From the NCBI GenBank assembly GCA_016713885.1, contig JADJOF010000002.1, positions 248,001-312,000 of the forward strand: a stretch of 64,000 nt of DNA, given 5' to 3'. How positions within the stretch are numbered: position 1 is the first letter of the stretch; every line of letters starts with the position of its first letter. The notes beneath the pieces were generated by a model, which had not been told where the DNA came from, searched no databases, and saw nothing but the letters and a program-made list of their open reading frames with translations. The DNA is from Bdellovibrionales bacterium. Lineage in GTDB: Bacteria > Bdellovibrionota > Bdellovibrionia > Bdellovibrionales > JAMPXM01. Both the position numbers and the translations under genes were made by a program. Below are positions 1 to 8,959 of this stretch, piece after piece.

Positions 1-1
1 G

Positions 2-358
2 CTCGTCGGAATTCTGTTCGAAGCGGCAATTTTGTTGTCGGTGGCGTTATTTTTTGGCTCATTTGCGCGTCCGATCATGACGGTTGTCTTTACCGTTGCG
101 GTGTTCCTCTTGGGACATTGGGTAGAGTCGCTCGGATACTTTATTAAACGGTCTGAGTCGGAGTTTTTTAAAGTTACGGCGACCGCCGTTCAATATGTGA
201 TACCCGATCTCGAGCGAATGAACTGGAGAAGCGCGCCGGTGTACGCTGTTTCTGTGCCGCTCGCCGAAGTGGCGAAGGCCGCGGGCTGGACGTTGGGCTG
301 GATTATGTTTTTGGTTGCAGCGACGGTGCTTATTTTCCGGAGGCGAGATTTTGTTTGA
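2..358 (+). CDS. ABC-2 type transporter permease, C-terminal part
   Basis: The reading frame is open from the first bases of the window, so the gene starts upstream. About 118 residues remain. They form two hydrophobic stretches separated by a loop, ending in the sequence ATVLIFRRRDFV. A hydrophobic helix, an amphipathic loop with a conserved Pro-Asp/Asn-Leu, and a last helix followed by an RRRDF-type tail are typical of the end of ABC-2 family export permeases. It would form the membrane channel of an ABC exporter whose ATPase is normally encoded just upstream. Its stop codon overlaps the start of the prepilin peptidase gene by 8 bases, so the two are probably co-transcribed. The substrate cannot be told from this fragment. 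Confidence 0.7.
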   Translation, partial: LVGILFEAAILLSVALFFGSFARPIMTVVFTVAVFLLGHWVESLGYFIKRSESEFFKVTATAVQYVIPDLERMNWRSAPVYAVSVPLAEVAKAAGWTLGWIMFLVAATVLIFRRRDFV

Positions 359-1217
359 AGCTCTTTTTGCGGACTGGGCGCCATTGGATTGGATTTGGTT
401 TGTCTACGTCGGCGTGATGGGAGCTTGCCTGGGTAGTTTTGCTAACGTTGTGATCTATCGATTGCCGCGTGGCGAGAGCGTCGTTCGGCCTCGCAGTCGC
501 TGCGGGTCGTGTGGCACGCCGATTTCGTTCCGTCACAACATTCCGGTTTTAAGCTGGTTTTTACTTCGAGGGAAATGCGCCTCCTGCGGGGCACGTTATT
601 CTTTTCGGTATCCGGCTGTTGAAATGCTGATGGCTGTACTTTTTATGGTGGCCTATCTTGAGATGGGTTGGTCGTGGACCCTGCTCGAGTCCCTCATCTT
701 TATTTTTAGCCTTGTGACCGTGAGCTTTATCGATCTTGATCACATGATTTTGCCCGATACTTTTACGCTTTCGGGAATCGTGATTGGGCTTCTGGGAGCA
801 CTCCTCAACCCCGAACGTGAGTTTCTAGATTCCGTCTATGGGGTTTTGCTGGGCGGTGGCTTTCTTTGGGCAATCGCGTACCTCTACTTTGTGGTTCGAA
901 AGCGAGAAGGTATGGGCGGTGGCGACATCAAGCTTCTGGCCTGGGCGGGTGCTGTCCTGGGTTGGAAGGCGGTTCCCTTTATTATTCTTGTGGCGAGCAT
1001 GCTGGGCTCCGTTGTCGGCATCGGAATGGCCTTGCTTGCCACGAGAGGTCGCAGTTCGGAAAGCGCGACAGAAAACGAAGCTGTTGCGGACGACTCCGAA
1101 GTTGCCAGCTTTGCGATTCCCTTTGGGCCGTTTCTCGCGCTGGGCGCGCTTCTCTATCTTCTTCTGGATGGTGCAGAACTCGCCCGTCTTTATCTCGAGT
1201 GGCATGGACTTGTGTGA
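351..1217 (+). CDS. pilD: Type IV prepilin peptidase / N-methyltransferase PilD
   Basis: PilD is an inner-membrane aspartic protease that cleaves the leader of type IV prepilins and methylates the new N-terminus. The 288-residue product has the N-terminal domain with two CxxC pairs (CGSCG and CASCG, about residues 48-82). The A24 peptidase core follows, with one catalytic Asp in SFIDLDHMILPD and the second in the GxGD-type motif MGGGDIK. Several membrane helices are evident. I chose TTG at 351 because GGAGG lies 7 bases upstream at 339-343; the frame is open further upstream but has no ribosome site there. The pilMNOPQ operon follows after a short promoter gap, which supports the pilus role. 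Confidence 0.93.
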   Translation: MFEALFADWAPLDWIWFVYVGVMGACLGSFANVVIYRLPRGESVVRPRSRCGSCGTPISFRHNIPVLSWFLLRGKCASCGARYSFRYPAVEMLMAVLFMVAYLEMGWSWTLLESLIFIFSLVTVSFIDLDHMILPDTFTLSGIVIGLLGALLNPEREFLDSVYGVLLGGGFLWAIAYLYFVVRKREGMGGGDIKLLAWAGAVLGWKAVPFIILVASMLGSVVGIGMALLATRGRSSESATENEAVADDSEVASFAIPFGPFLALGALLYLLLDGAELARLYLEWHGLV

Positions 1218-1224
1218 TACGGGT

Positions 1225-1254
1225 TTGACATAGGGTTCCATTCTTAGGTCTAAT
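1225..1254 (+). promoter_or_regulatory. Probable sigma-70 promoter of pilMNOPQ
   Basis: A perfect TTGACA at 1225-1230 is followed after 18 bases by TCTAAT at 1249-1254, about 35 bases before the pilM start. It is the only clear promoter-like pair between pilD and pilM, and the following genes are tightly packed. Transcription starting here would give a leader of about 30 bases. Confidence 0.5.
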
Positions 1255-1289
1255 TTGATCAGGGCTGGACTGCGGTCCTGGGTGGAACA

Positions 1290-2342
1290 ATGCTGTTTGG
1301 CGGAAAAAAAATTCTCGCACTGGATATCGGGACAAGCAGCATCAAGCTGGCTGAGCTGGATTCTTCTCGCAAGGGATGGGTTCTGAAAAAGTTCGGCGTT
1401 GTGTCGGTAAGCCCAGGTTGGATTCGCGACGGTGAAATCGTCGATCCCACGAACGTTTCGCAAGCGATTGTCACTCTCGTTCAATCGGCTCGGTCCAAGC
1501 GTAAAAATGTCGCGTCTGCTCTTTTTGGTAACGGCGTCATTGTGAAGCGAATTTCGATGGCGCCCATTGAAGAGAATCTCATTTCAGAGGCTGTGAAGTG
1601 GGAAGCTGAGCAGTATATTCCTTTCGACATCAATGAGGCGTCAATTGATCACCATGTGCTGCGGGGGCATACGCGAAGCGTCGGTGAGAATCTCGATATT
1701 CTCCTGATTGGCGCGAAGCAAGAGTATGTCTATCGGTTTATTGAGACGATCGAGTCAGCGGGTTTGAAGTGTGCCATCGTTGATGTTTCAGGCTTTGCAC
1801 TCGCAAATTGCTTTGAGGCCAACTACGGCCAGCTTGAAGGTGTGACCGCGCTTCTCAATATCGGAGCGGGTGTCACCAACCTCGTAATTGTTGAAAAGGG
1901 CGATGTCATTTTCAGTCGCGACTCGACCGTAGGCGGTAACACTTATACGAATGAGCTTCATAAGGGGATGGGTGTTTCAATTCAAGAGGCGGAGTCGCTT
2001 AAAATTAGCGCGTCGGCAGGGCATGAGGTGCCAGCTGAGGTGAATGCTATTTTAACGTCAACGACCGAGCAGGTTGTCGATGAGATTCGAACGGCGATTG
2101 AGTTTTTCGTGGCCACTGGTGGCGGCGGACGGATCAATAAAATGTATGTGACTGGCGGCAGCATGTTTATTCCGTCGCTACTTGAAGAGATTTCGAAAGC
2201 CGTCGGTGTTCCATTTGAAGTGCTGAACCCATTTCAGCAGGTCGGATATGATGCGAAGGCACTGACTGCTGAGTATATCCAGCAGATTCAGTCGATCTGT
2301 CCTGTGGCGTTGGGGCTCGCGATGCGAGATATGAAGGAATAA
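1290..2342 (+). CDS. pilM: Type IV pilus assembly ATPase PilM
   Basis: PilM is the actin-like cytoplasmic protein that binds the N-terminus of PilN and links the pilus motor to the inner-membrane alignment complex. The 350-residue product shows the actin-fold nucleotide motifs in order: LALDIGTSSIKLAEL near the N-terminus, NIGAGVTNLVIVEKG in the middle, and YVTGGSMFIPSLLEEIS near the C-terminus. The length matches the family. The ATG at 1290 has GGTGG a few bases upstream. The stop codon overlaps the pilN start (TAATG), so translation is probably coupled. Confidence 0.95.
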   Translation: MLFGGKKILALDIGTSSIKLAELDSSRKGWVLKKFGVVSVSPGWIRDGEIVDPTNVSQAIVTLVQSARSKRKNVASALFGNGVIVKRISMAPIEENLISEAVKWEAEQYIPFDINEASIDHHVLRGHTRSVGENLDILLIGAKQEYVYRFIETIESAGLKCAIVDVSGFALANCFEANYGQLEGVTALLNIGAGVTNLVIVEKGDVIFSRDSTVGGNTYTNELHKGMGVSIQEAESLKISASAGHEVPAEVNAILTSTTEQVVDEIRTAIEFFVATGGGGRINKMYVTGGSMFIPSLLEEISKAVGVPFEVLNPFQQVGYDAKALTAEYIQQIQSICPVALGLAMRDMKE

Positions 2343-2944
2343 TGATAAGAGTTAACCTTCTCCGCAATTTAGGTCTCGCGGCATCCGGCACCAGTATGAC
2401 CGGTGGGAGCGGCGATATTATTTCTGTCGACGTTCGTCGGCAGGCGGTCGTACGGCTGGTTGTGATTTTGATGTTCCCGTTGTTGCTGTTGATCTGGGAA
2501 AAATTGAAGATCAACTCGCTTGAAGCGCAAAGAGCGCAAACTCAGCAGCGCGTCGATGCTGTCGAAGGTGAAAAGTCCTCCTTCGGATCTGCTGGACCAC
2601 GAGTTGAAAAGGCCAATAAGCTGAAACAAAAAATTCAGCGTGAAATTGCAGTGATCCGGGATCTCGCAAAGAACCGTCTGCGCGAGGTGAAGGCGCTAGA
2701 CCAATTGCAGAGCGTTTTGCCGGCCGGTGTTTGGCTCAAGAAAGTGACAATGGAGAGCGGGAAGATCAGTATGGTCAGGTTGGCTCTGACCAGCGCTTCG
2801 GTCACGGAGCTGTTAACGGCCCTGAACTCCAATGTCTTTTTCTCGCAGGTTGAACCCAAGGGAACCAAATCCCAGCCTCACGAAACGCTTGGTAATGTCA
2901 CCGAGTTTCAAATTCAATTCCGCGTCGGACGACAGGAGGATTAG
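2342..2944 (+). CDS. pilN: Type IV pilus inner-membrane protein PilN
   Basis: PilN forms the PilM-binding, inner-membrane part of the pilus alignment complex together with PilO. The 200-residue protein begins with MIRVNLL, the conserved cytoplasmic PilM-binding peptide of PilN. It has one membrane helix (about residues 40-58), then a coiled-coil region rich in Gln, Glu and Lys, and a C-terminal domain of the size of the PilN ferredoxin-like fold. The start overlaps the pilM stop by one base and pilO begins two bases after its stop, the usual pilMNOPQ arrangement. Confidence 0.92.
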   Translation: MIRVNLLRNLGLAASGTSMTGGSGDIISVDVRRQAVVRLVVILMFPLLLLIWEKLKINSLEAQRAQTQQRVDAVEGEKSSFGSAGPRVEKANKLKQKIQREIAVIRDLAKNRLREVKALDQLQSVLPAGVWLKKVTMESGKISMVRLALTSASVTELLTALNSNVFFSQVEPKGTKSQPHETLGNVTEFQIQFRVGRQED

Positions 2945-2946
2945 CC

Positions 2947-3585
2947 ATGCAGCAATACATCCTCCAGCTCGGAGAAATGACATGGAGTAAGGTGATTGTT
3001 GGTGGCCTGATTGCTCTTGGTGCGTACTGGGGGCTTTATTATGACAACGGCGAGAAGCTTGAGACCGAGATTCAGCAGCTGACGGCCCGATTGACTGAAT
3101 CTGAGCGTCAACTTAGGGAAACAAAAGAGGCGATGGCGGATGCAGAGCGATTTGAAAAGCTTGTTCGCCAAAATGAGATTCAGTTCGAAAAGGTTATGGA
3201 GTATCTACCGCAAGATACCAACGCGAATGAGCTGACCCGTCTAGTTAACCAAGTGTCTCAGCTTTCTGGCGCGCGAGTGAAGGCAACTCAGCCGATGAGT
3301 GTGGCTGAGCGCAAAGACTTCTATGAGATGACTCGAATCAAAGTGGATTTGCAGGGCAGCTTCTCACAAGTGGTGCTGTTCTTGTCGTCGCTGTCGAAAG
3401 TTCAGAAGCTTCTGACTTTCGACAATCTTGAAATCAAGACTTCTGAAGAGGGATCGGTCATTGGTGAGGGCGAGACACCACCGGTGACGCTTGAAGCGAC
3501 AATGGTGGGCTATCGATACCTAAAGGATCAAGAGACTGCAGCTGACGCCAATCGAGCAGGAGGTACCGGTGCACCGAACCCGTAG
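2947..3585 (+). CDS. pilO: Type IV pilus inner-membrane protein PilO
   Basis: PilO pairs with PilN in the periplasm and contacts PilP. The 212-residue protein has one N-terminal membrane helix (about residues 14-30), a coiled coil (about 35-75) and a C-terminal domain containing the PilO-type stretch YLPQDTNANELTRLVNQVS, followed by alternating beta and alpha segments. A strong GGAGG lies just before the ATG. The end of the gene overlaps pilP by 17 bases, and the pilP ribosome site lies inside pilO. Confidence 0.92.
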   Translation: MQQYILQLGEMTWSKVIVGGLIALGAYWGLYYDNGEKLETEIQQLTARLTESERQLRETKEAMADAERFEKLVRQNEIQFEKVMEYLPQDTNANELTRLVNQVSQLSGARVKATQPMSVAERKDFYEMTRIKVDLQGSFSQVVLFLSSLSKVQKLLTFDNLEIKTSEEGSVIGEGETPPVTLEATMVGYRYLKDQETAADANRAGGTGAPNP

Positions 3586-4099
3586 CCTTCTCCTATTGCT
3601 GATCAGTTTGTGGTTTTCGGGGCCTGTTTTGGCGCAGGCTCCCGCGGCACCGAGTGCGCCTGGTGCCCCTGCTGCGGCCGGTACAACGGACGCAAAGACC
3701 GCGACCAAAGAGCTCGAAGTTCTTGCTGAAGAGCTGGTCCTTCAGGGGCTAATGGATCCATTCGATTACGACCCTCGTGGTCGTAAAGATCCATTTATGC
3801 AACCGGTTTTGGATCGTCCTGTTGCTCCGGGCTCGGGGCATGGCCCGCTTTTGCCGTTGCAGCGCTTCGAGATCACGCAGTTGCGATTGATTGGTATTCT
3901 GTGGGATGTGAAGCGTCCTCGGGCCATGATCCAAGATCCGGAGAACAAAGTTCATACAGTTGGGCCCTACACAAAAATTGGTCTGCGCAACGGGTATATC
4001 GCGGTCATTCGCGAGGGCGAAATCGTCGTTGTTGAAACCACAGAGGACGCCGGTGGCCGCCTCACGACGATGGCGCAGATCATGAAGCTCGTTCGATAG
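3569..4099 (+). CDS. pilP: Type IV pilus lipoprotein-like assembly protein PilP
   Basis: PilP connects the PilN-PilO complex to the secretin PilQ. The 176-residue product starts at GTG 3569, preceded by AGGAGGT. It has a signal peptide ending near VLAQA, a Pro/Ala-rich flexible linker, the DPFMQPV motif and a C-terminal beta-sandwich whose strands include RLIGILW and AMIQDPENKVHTV, typical of PilP. There is no Cys at the end of the signal peptide, so unlike many PilP proteins it does not look lipidated. It overlaps pilO and lies 142 bases before pilQ. Confidence 0.9.
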   Translation: MHRTRSLLLLLISLWFSGPVLAQAPAAPSAPGAPAAAGTTDAKTATKELEVLAEELVLQGLMDPFDYDPRGRKDPFMQPVLDRPVAPGSGHGPLLPLQRFEITQLRLIGILWDVKRPRAMIQDPENKVHTVGPYTKIGLRNGYIAVIREGEIVVVETTEDAGGRLTTMAQIMKLVR

Positions 4100-4241
4100 T
4101 TCGATCAAGTGACGGCCCAGACTGGACCCGACTAGACCCAGCCTTTCGGTCGCGTTTCCTGAAATGTTTTGAGATGCTCTCTATGACAATGAGGGAGTTT
4201 CGGTCGGTTGCCGATTCTGCAAACTCCATGGAGGGTGTCTC

Positions 4242-6443
4242 ATGCAGGGGCGAGTTCGAGAATCATCGTTCCAGAGCCTAGCGAAAGTCGTTTCGAAGAA
4301 AACGCTGTGGCTGGCTATTGCTATTAGTTTCTTCATTTCGCCGCTGGCGTTGGGCGCGACAATGGCCAGTCGTAAATCGTCGCTGCGTTCGACAGCACTT
4401 CAGAACAAAGCGAACGCCAAAAAGAAAAAAAAGAAAAGCGCTCAGGGACGCAGATCACTGTCGACGAGTTCGCGATCGATCGCTCAACTTGATGACCAGG
4501 ATTTTGCGGGTGATCTCGACGAAGAGTTAGGTAAAGAAGAGGGCGGCGCGTCCTTGCCGGCTGCAACAGAGCCGGGGCCAGCGCCGGAGTCGAGCCAGGC
4601 CTCGCAGCAGCCAGCGACACTGGGCGAAGATGTTGAGATTTCTGACATTCGCTATGATGCGAAGCTCAATGGCGGTACGGTTTTAATTGCGACAACCGGA
4701 GCGCCAACATACCGCACCCGTGAGATCCAGAGTCAGAATCAAGTGGTTGTGGAGATTGCGAACGCGAAGCTCCCCGAACGGCTAAAGCGTCCGTTCAACA
4801 CCAAAGACTTTAAGCAGGCGATCGTCTCGATCAACGCCTATCAGGATCAAGGATCCAATACGGCGCGTATTGTTCTACAGTTCCGACAACCCCGATCTGT
4901 CGATGTTCGTCAAAACGGCTCGTCGCTCACGGTTGTGCCGCTAGCAGAGGGAGCTTCCGCGGTGGCTCGAGAGTCCACCAAGCCTTCAGCTCCAATCACT
5001 CAATCGGACGATTTTGGAGACATTGAACAGGGCGGCGATGACGAAGAGTCGTCAGCTGATGTCGCCGACGATGAGGACTCGGCGACGGTTTCGCCGGTTG
5101 TCGCAGAGCCGGCTCGACCGTCGGTCGCTCGTGCATCAGGAGCTTCATCGGCCGGAAAGATTATGCCGTCGTCGAGTCTTGATGATGAGCGCAGCGGTGA
5201 TATTCGCTACTACGGCAAGGCTATTTCAATTGAAGTCCGCGACACCCCTGTGCGCGACGTGATTGGTCTGATCAGTGAACAGAGCGGTGCCAACATCGTT
5301 CTTGCTGACGATGTGACCGGGAGTATCACAATCAAGCTGCGTTCGATCCCTTGGGATCAAGCGCTTGCGATTGTGATGCGAACGCGGGCGCTCGGTTATG
5401 TCCGCCAGGGCTCGGTTCTGCGTATTGCGCCAATTGCCCGATTACAGGCCGAGGCCGAAGAGGCTCGACGAATTATCGAGGCTCAAGAGGCAACACTTCC
5501 ACTGAAAGTTAAGGTTCTGCCCGTGAGTTTCGCGAACGTTTCAACACTGGTGACTCAAATTCGAAATACGCTTCAGAAGGCGGTTGGTTCACAGGTTGTC
5601 AGTCGCGGTGCGATTGAGGCGGATTCTCGATCGAGTTCACTGATTGTGACCGATACTGAGGAGAACATTAGAAGAATCGAACAGTTGGTGACGGCTCTCG
5701 ATACACCGCCGCTTCAGGTGATGATTGAAGGAAAAATTGTCGAAGCTCGAGAATCAAACAACAAGGAACTCGGCATCAACTGGGGATATTCGGGTCAGGA
5801 TCTCGGTTTTGCCGGTGGTGTTCTTTCGCACAATGCGAAGATTAGCCCCTCGCAAGTGGGCTCTGCCACAACAGTCAATCTGCGCCTTGGGACATTGGAC
5901 TTCTTGGGCGACCTCGATGCGCGTCTATCGCTTCTTGAGCGAGACTCGCTCGCTCGTGTCGTATCGTCGCCTCGCATCGTAACAATGAATGCGCAAGAGG
6001 CAACAATTGAGCAGGCGCTGAGTATCGCTATTTCAAGTACAACCATCGTCAATAATCTGCCTGTGACAACAACCACTTTTAAAGAGGTTCCGACGTCCCT
6101 CAAGGTCACTCCACAGATCACTCCAAGCGGTGATGTGCTCATGAACATCAACTTCAAGCGTCAGTTTCCGGCCGATCTTACGGGTGGCTCCGCCAATATC
6201 GAGTCTCGCGAAGTGAAAACCAATGTCATGGTCAAAAACGGTCAGACAACGGTGATCGGCGGTGTTTACCAGGCTGATCAAACGGAAGTGGAAGAGGGCA
6301 CGCCATTTCTTAAGCACGTCCCTGTCTTGGGATGGCTGTTTAAAAACCAAACGAAGCAGCAGGTTCGCAACGAACTCTTGGTGTTTTTAACGCCGCGAAT
6401 TTTGAATGCCGATCGCAACCTACCAAAGAGAAAGACGCTTTAA
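4242..6443 (+). CDS. pilQ: Type IV pilus secretin PilQ
   Basis: PilQ forms the outer-membrane ring through which the pilus passes. The 733 residues show, in order, a signal-type hydrophobic segment (about 25-40), an unusual Lys-rich stretch with six Lys in a row, an AMIN peptidoglycan-binding domain (about 127-230), an acidic Ser/Asp/Glu linker, an STN-type N0 domain (about 317-400), an N1/NolW domain (about 423-495) and the secretin core ending in VLGWLFKNQ and LLVFLTPRI. GGAGGG precedes the ATG. The 142-base gap from pilP could hold a separate promoter, but I see no strong one. Confidence 0.96.
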   Translation: MQGRVRESSFQSLAKVVSKKTLWLAIAISFFISPLALGATMASRKSSLRSTALQNKANAKKKKKKSAQGRRSLSTSSRSIAQLDDQDFAGDLDEELGKEEGGASLPAATEPGPAPESSQASQQPATLGEDVEISDIRYDAKLNGGTVLIATTGAPTYRTREIQSQNQVVVEIANAKLPERLKRPFNTKDFKQAIVSINAYQDQGSNTARIVLQFRQPRSVDVRQNGSSLTVVPLAEGASAVARESTKPSAPITQSDDFGDIEQGGDDEESSADVADDEDSATVSPVVAEPARPSVARASGASSAGKIMPSSSLDDERSGDIRYYGKAISIEVRDTPVRDVIGLISEQSGANIVLADDVTGSITIKLRSIPWDQALAIVMRTRALGYVRQGSVLRIAPIARLQAEAEEARRIIEAQEATLPLKVKVLPVSFANVSTLVTQIRNTLQKAVGSQVVSRGAIEADSRSSSLIVTDTEENIRRIEQLVTALDTPPLQVMIEGKIVEARESNNKELGINWGYSGQDLGFAGGVLSHNAKISPSQVGSATTVNLRLGTLDFLGDLDARLSLLERDSLARVVSSPRIVTMNAQEATIEQALSIAISSTTIVNNLPVTTTTFKEVPTSLKVTPQITPSGDVLMNINFKRQFPADLTGGSANIESREVKTNVMVKNGQTTVIGGVYQADQTEVEEGTPFLKHVPVLGWLFKNQTKQQVRNELLVFLTPRILNADRNLPKRKTL

Positions 6444-6459
6444 AGTGCGAGGAGTAGAA

Positions 6460-7033
6460 ATGAAAATCAATATGCACCGGCTTTCTCTCATCGCTTTCCT
6501 GGCGCTGTCAGTTCTCAGTTGCTCACCGAAAAAGATGCCGGAGCGTTTGTCGCGATCGCAGTATCTCCCGATAAGCCCTTTATTGTTCCCGGCAAAGGCG
6601 CAAGCTGTATTGCTGCCGCTGCCGCCAAAGCTGCCGGCTCTGACTTTCCTGAAAATGACGTCGAAGAATATCGCATTCTGTATCAATCCTTTAAGCTTCA
6701 GTGGAAGTCCGTTGATGCGCTCACCGTCGTGAGTCTCAAGGCGACCGTGACTGGATTCGGCATCGATGGCGACGTGGAGATTACGTTCGATGAGGCTGAG
6801 ATCACGGCATTGCTCGGACGCGGCGACCTCACGATTGCAAAAGAGTCCGACATGACCGTGACAACAAGAATCGTCGACGTGATTTCCAATGATACCACTT
6901 CAACGAAACCTGCGACGAGTGACTATGCAGCCTGTGGGCTTCATCTGAGCTCGTCGGATTTGCAACGTCCCGCGACGACGGCAGCCAGTCGCCGGTCCGC
7001 AAAACGACGACAGCCCGAGCTGAGTTGTTTTAG
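6460..7033 (+). pseudogene. Frame-broken lipoprotein gene downstream of pilQ
   Basis: An ATG at 6460 with GAGGAG upstream opens a lipoprotein signal peptide ending in the lipobox LSVLSC. The frame is then lost at a run of five A (about 6528-6532). With one extra A the reading continues as SCSPKKDAGAFVAIAVSPD and onward for about 140 residues of normal-looking protein. A second missing base near 6957 would bring the frame to the TAG at 7031-7033; without it the frame runs deep into rarA with unnatural composition. The product, if restored, is an outer-membrane or periplasmic lipoprotein of about 190 residues of unknown function. Its place after pilQ suggests, but does not show, a pilus link. 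Confidence 0.55.
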
Positions 7034-7081
7034 TTCAAAATTCTTTTGTCTCAAGGCCCCTTGGGAACTATCGATAGGGGC

Positions 7082-8425
7082 ATGGATCTCTTTTCATCGG
7101 CCCTCCAAAATGACTCGAATCGCCCGCTGGCGGAGCGTCTTCGGCCCAAGACCCTTCATGAAATGGTCGGGCAGCCCAGGCTTTTGTCGGGATCGTCGCG
7201 TTGGAGAGAGGCGACAGAGTCTGGCAAGCCGCTTCCCAGTTTGATCCTATTTGGTCCCCCTGGCTGCGGCAAAACCACGTTCGCCCGCATTGTCTGCTCT
7301 CGTGACGACGTTTTTACTGAAACCTGCCACGCCATCGAGACCGGGGCCAAGCTTCTAAAAGAGGTGTGTGAGCGGGCGAAAATGCGCAAACTCACCGAGC
7401 GAAAGCGAACACTGGTTTTTGTTGACGAGATTCACCGACTCAACCGCGCTCAGCAGGACGTATTGCTTTCAAGCCTTGAGTCGGGCGACGTCGCTCTTCT
7501 CGGCGCAACCACAGAAAATCCCTCGCACACGCTCAACCCCGCGCTCATCAGTCGCTGTCAGGTCCTGCAGTTTGATCCGCTCTCAGAGGAAGACCTTTTT
7601 GAGCTCGTTCGTCGCGGATTTCAGGCAATGGACCGAAAGGTCGAAGCGATTCTCTCTGAAGATGCGCGCCACCGCCTCCTGCAGCTTTCAGACGGCGATG
7701 CCCGACGTCTTTTGAATTTTGTTGAGTGGTTGGCGGTCGAGGCTGCGCCGTCGCAGCCACTGACCGCTGACGAGGTCGAGGCTCGACTCGGTTCGCTCAT
7801 GGTGCGTTTTGATAAAACAGGCCAAGAGCATCACGATCTCATCTCAGCTCTGATCAAGAGTATTCGGGGCTCCGATCCAGATGCCGCCGTTTATTACCTC
7901 GCCCGTCTTGTTAAGGGCGGTGAAGATGTCGCGTTTCTCTCTCGTCGACTCATGATTCTCGCTTCCGAAGATATCGGCAATGCCGATCCTCGAGCTCTGC
8001 AGGTGGCCGTTAGTGGTGCCGAGGCGGTGACGCGCGTGGGGTGGCCGGAGGCCTCGATTATCTTTAGCCAGGTCGTCTGCTATCTTGCGTGCGCTCCAAA
8101 GTCGAATTTCTCATACCGCGCCATCAACGAGGCTCTGGCCTGTGTCGAGAAGACCGGCTCTCGCCCTATCCCGCTTTCACTTCGCTCGTCGAAGACCGCA
8201 CTATCTCGATCGCTCGGCTATGGTCGTGGCTATCAATACTCCCACGATGGAGAGCGCGGTTTTGTACAGCAGGAGTTTTTGCCTTCGGGTCTCGAGTCGG
8301 AGCACTTTCTCGAGCTTTCTGAACGTGGATTCGAAAAAAACATGCGGCAATATCAAGACTGGATTCGGGGCAAGCGCTCTGAGTCGTCAGTTGAGAAGCC
8401 TGAATCCGGAAAAACCGACGCTTAG
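7082..8425 (+). CDS. rarA: Replication-associated recombination protein A, AAA+ ATPase
   Basis: RarA (MgsA) is an AAA+ ATPase related to clamp-loader subunits that acts at stalled replication forks. The 447-residue product has Walker A FGPPGCGKTT, Walker B LVFVDEIHR, sensor 1 GATTENPS, the arginine-finger region ALISRCQV, and the C-terminal MgsA tetramerisation domain with SEDIGNADPRAL and YLACAPKSN. The length matches the family. The ATG at 7082 follows AGGGGC and gives the N-terminus MDLFSSALQ, just before the conserved PLAERLRP. It converges with the cupin gene, overlapping by 4 bases at the 3' ends. Confidence 0.96.
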   Translation: MDLFSSALQNDSNRPLAERLRPKTLHEMVGQPRLLSGSSRWREATESGKPLPSLILFGPPGCGKTTFARIVCSRDDVFTETCHAIETGAKLLKEVCERAKMRKLTERKRTLVFVDEIHRLNRAQQDVLLSSLESGDVALLGATTENPSHTLNPALISRCQVLQFDPLSEEDLFELVRRGFQAMDRKVEAILSEDARHRLLQLSDGDARRLLNFVEWLAVEAAPSQPLTADEVEARLGSLMVRFDKTGQEHHDLISALIKSIRGSDPDAAVYYLARLVKGGEDVAFLSRRLMILASEDIGNADPRALQVAVSGAEAVTRVGWPEASIIFSQVVCYLACAPKSNFSYRAINEALACVEKTGSRPIPLSLRSSKTALSRSLGYGRGYQYSHDGERGFVQQEFLPSGLESEHFLELSERGFEKNMRQYQDWIRGKRSESSVEKPESGKTDA

Positions 8426-8727
8426 AAAATTCGACGCGCCAAAAGGCTCAAGCAGGGGACCCCGCCATGCACGGTCTTTGAGTGACGTGTGTTGGCCGGG
8501 ATGCTGATGCGATCGCCAGGGCGAAGTAAAAGCTGATTGCCGTTGATGTCCATAATCAACATGCCTTCGGCAATAATCCGCACTTCGTCAAAAGGATGTT
8601 TATGGTCGCGAATGACCGAGTGAGCGGCCAGAGTTTCAAGCTCTGGCTCCAGGCCTTCCGCTGCCAAAAGCATTTTTAGCTGTGTGGGAGTCGGCGGATT
8701 CTGTCCCGCCCATCGTGTAATAATCAT
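8422..8727 (-). CDS. Small cupin-domain protein
   Basis: A 101-residue protein with one cupin barrel. The metal-binding signature is visible: HSVIRDHKHPFDEVRIIAEG supplies the first His residues and the Glu, and PGDRISIPANTRHS gives the second motif with the last His. Small single-cupin proteins bind a divalent metal and act as dioxygenases, isomerases or sensors; the substrate cannot be told here. It converges with rarA and faces the unknown gene at 8960. No strong ribosome site was seen at the ATG. Confidence 0.75.
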   Translation of the reverse strand: MIITRWAGQNPPTPTQLKMLLAAEGLEPELETLAAHSVIRDHKHPFDEVRIIAEGMLIMDINGNQLLLRPGDRISIPANTRHSKTVHGGVPCLSLLARRIF

Positions 8728-8959
8728 CGCCTATGAAAATGCCCGTTGGACTTTGCTTTGTCACGAAGTGCTTCTCTCGAGGGGTGCAGGCTCGACGCCA
8801 ATCGTCTCGTCTTAAAACGGCCTGCGCTCGCACGAAGTCTAGATTTCAGCCTCGCAATGAGACGATCTCCGATTCTCTCTCAAGTGCTTGATTTCACGCG
8901 ACGATAGCGTTTCTGAGCAGGACGCCACAACGCCGCATGATGCAGCAGGAGGACTCGTT

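Noticed and set aside
825..1484. Long minus-strand open frame across pilD and pilM
   Set aside because: It lies opposite two well-supported genes, has an Arg/Gln/His-rich composition without any domain, and no ribosome site.
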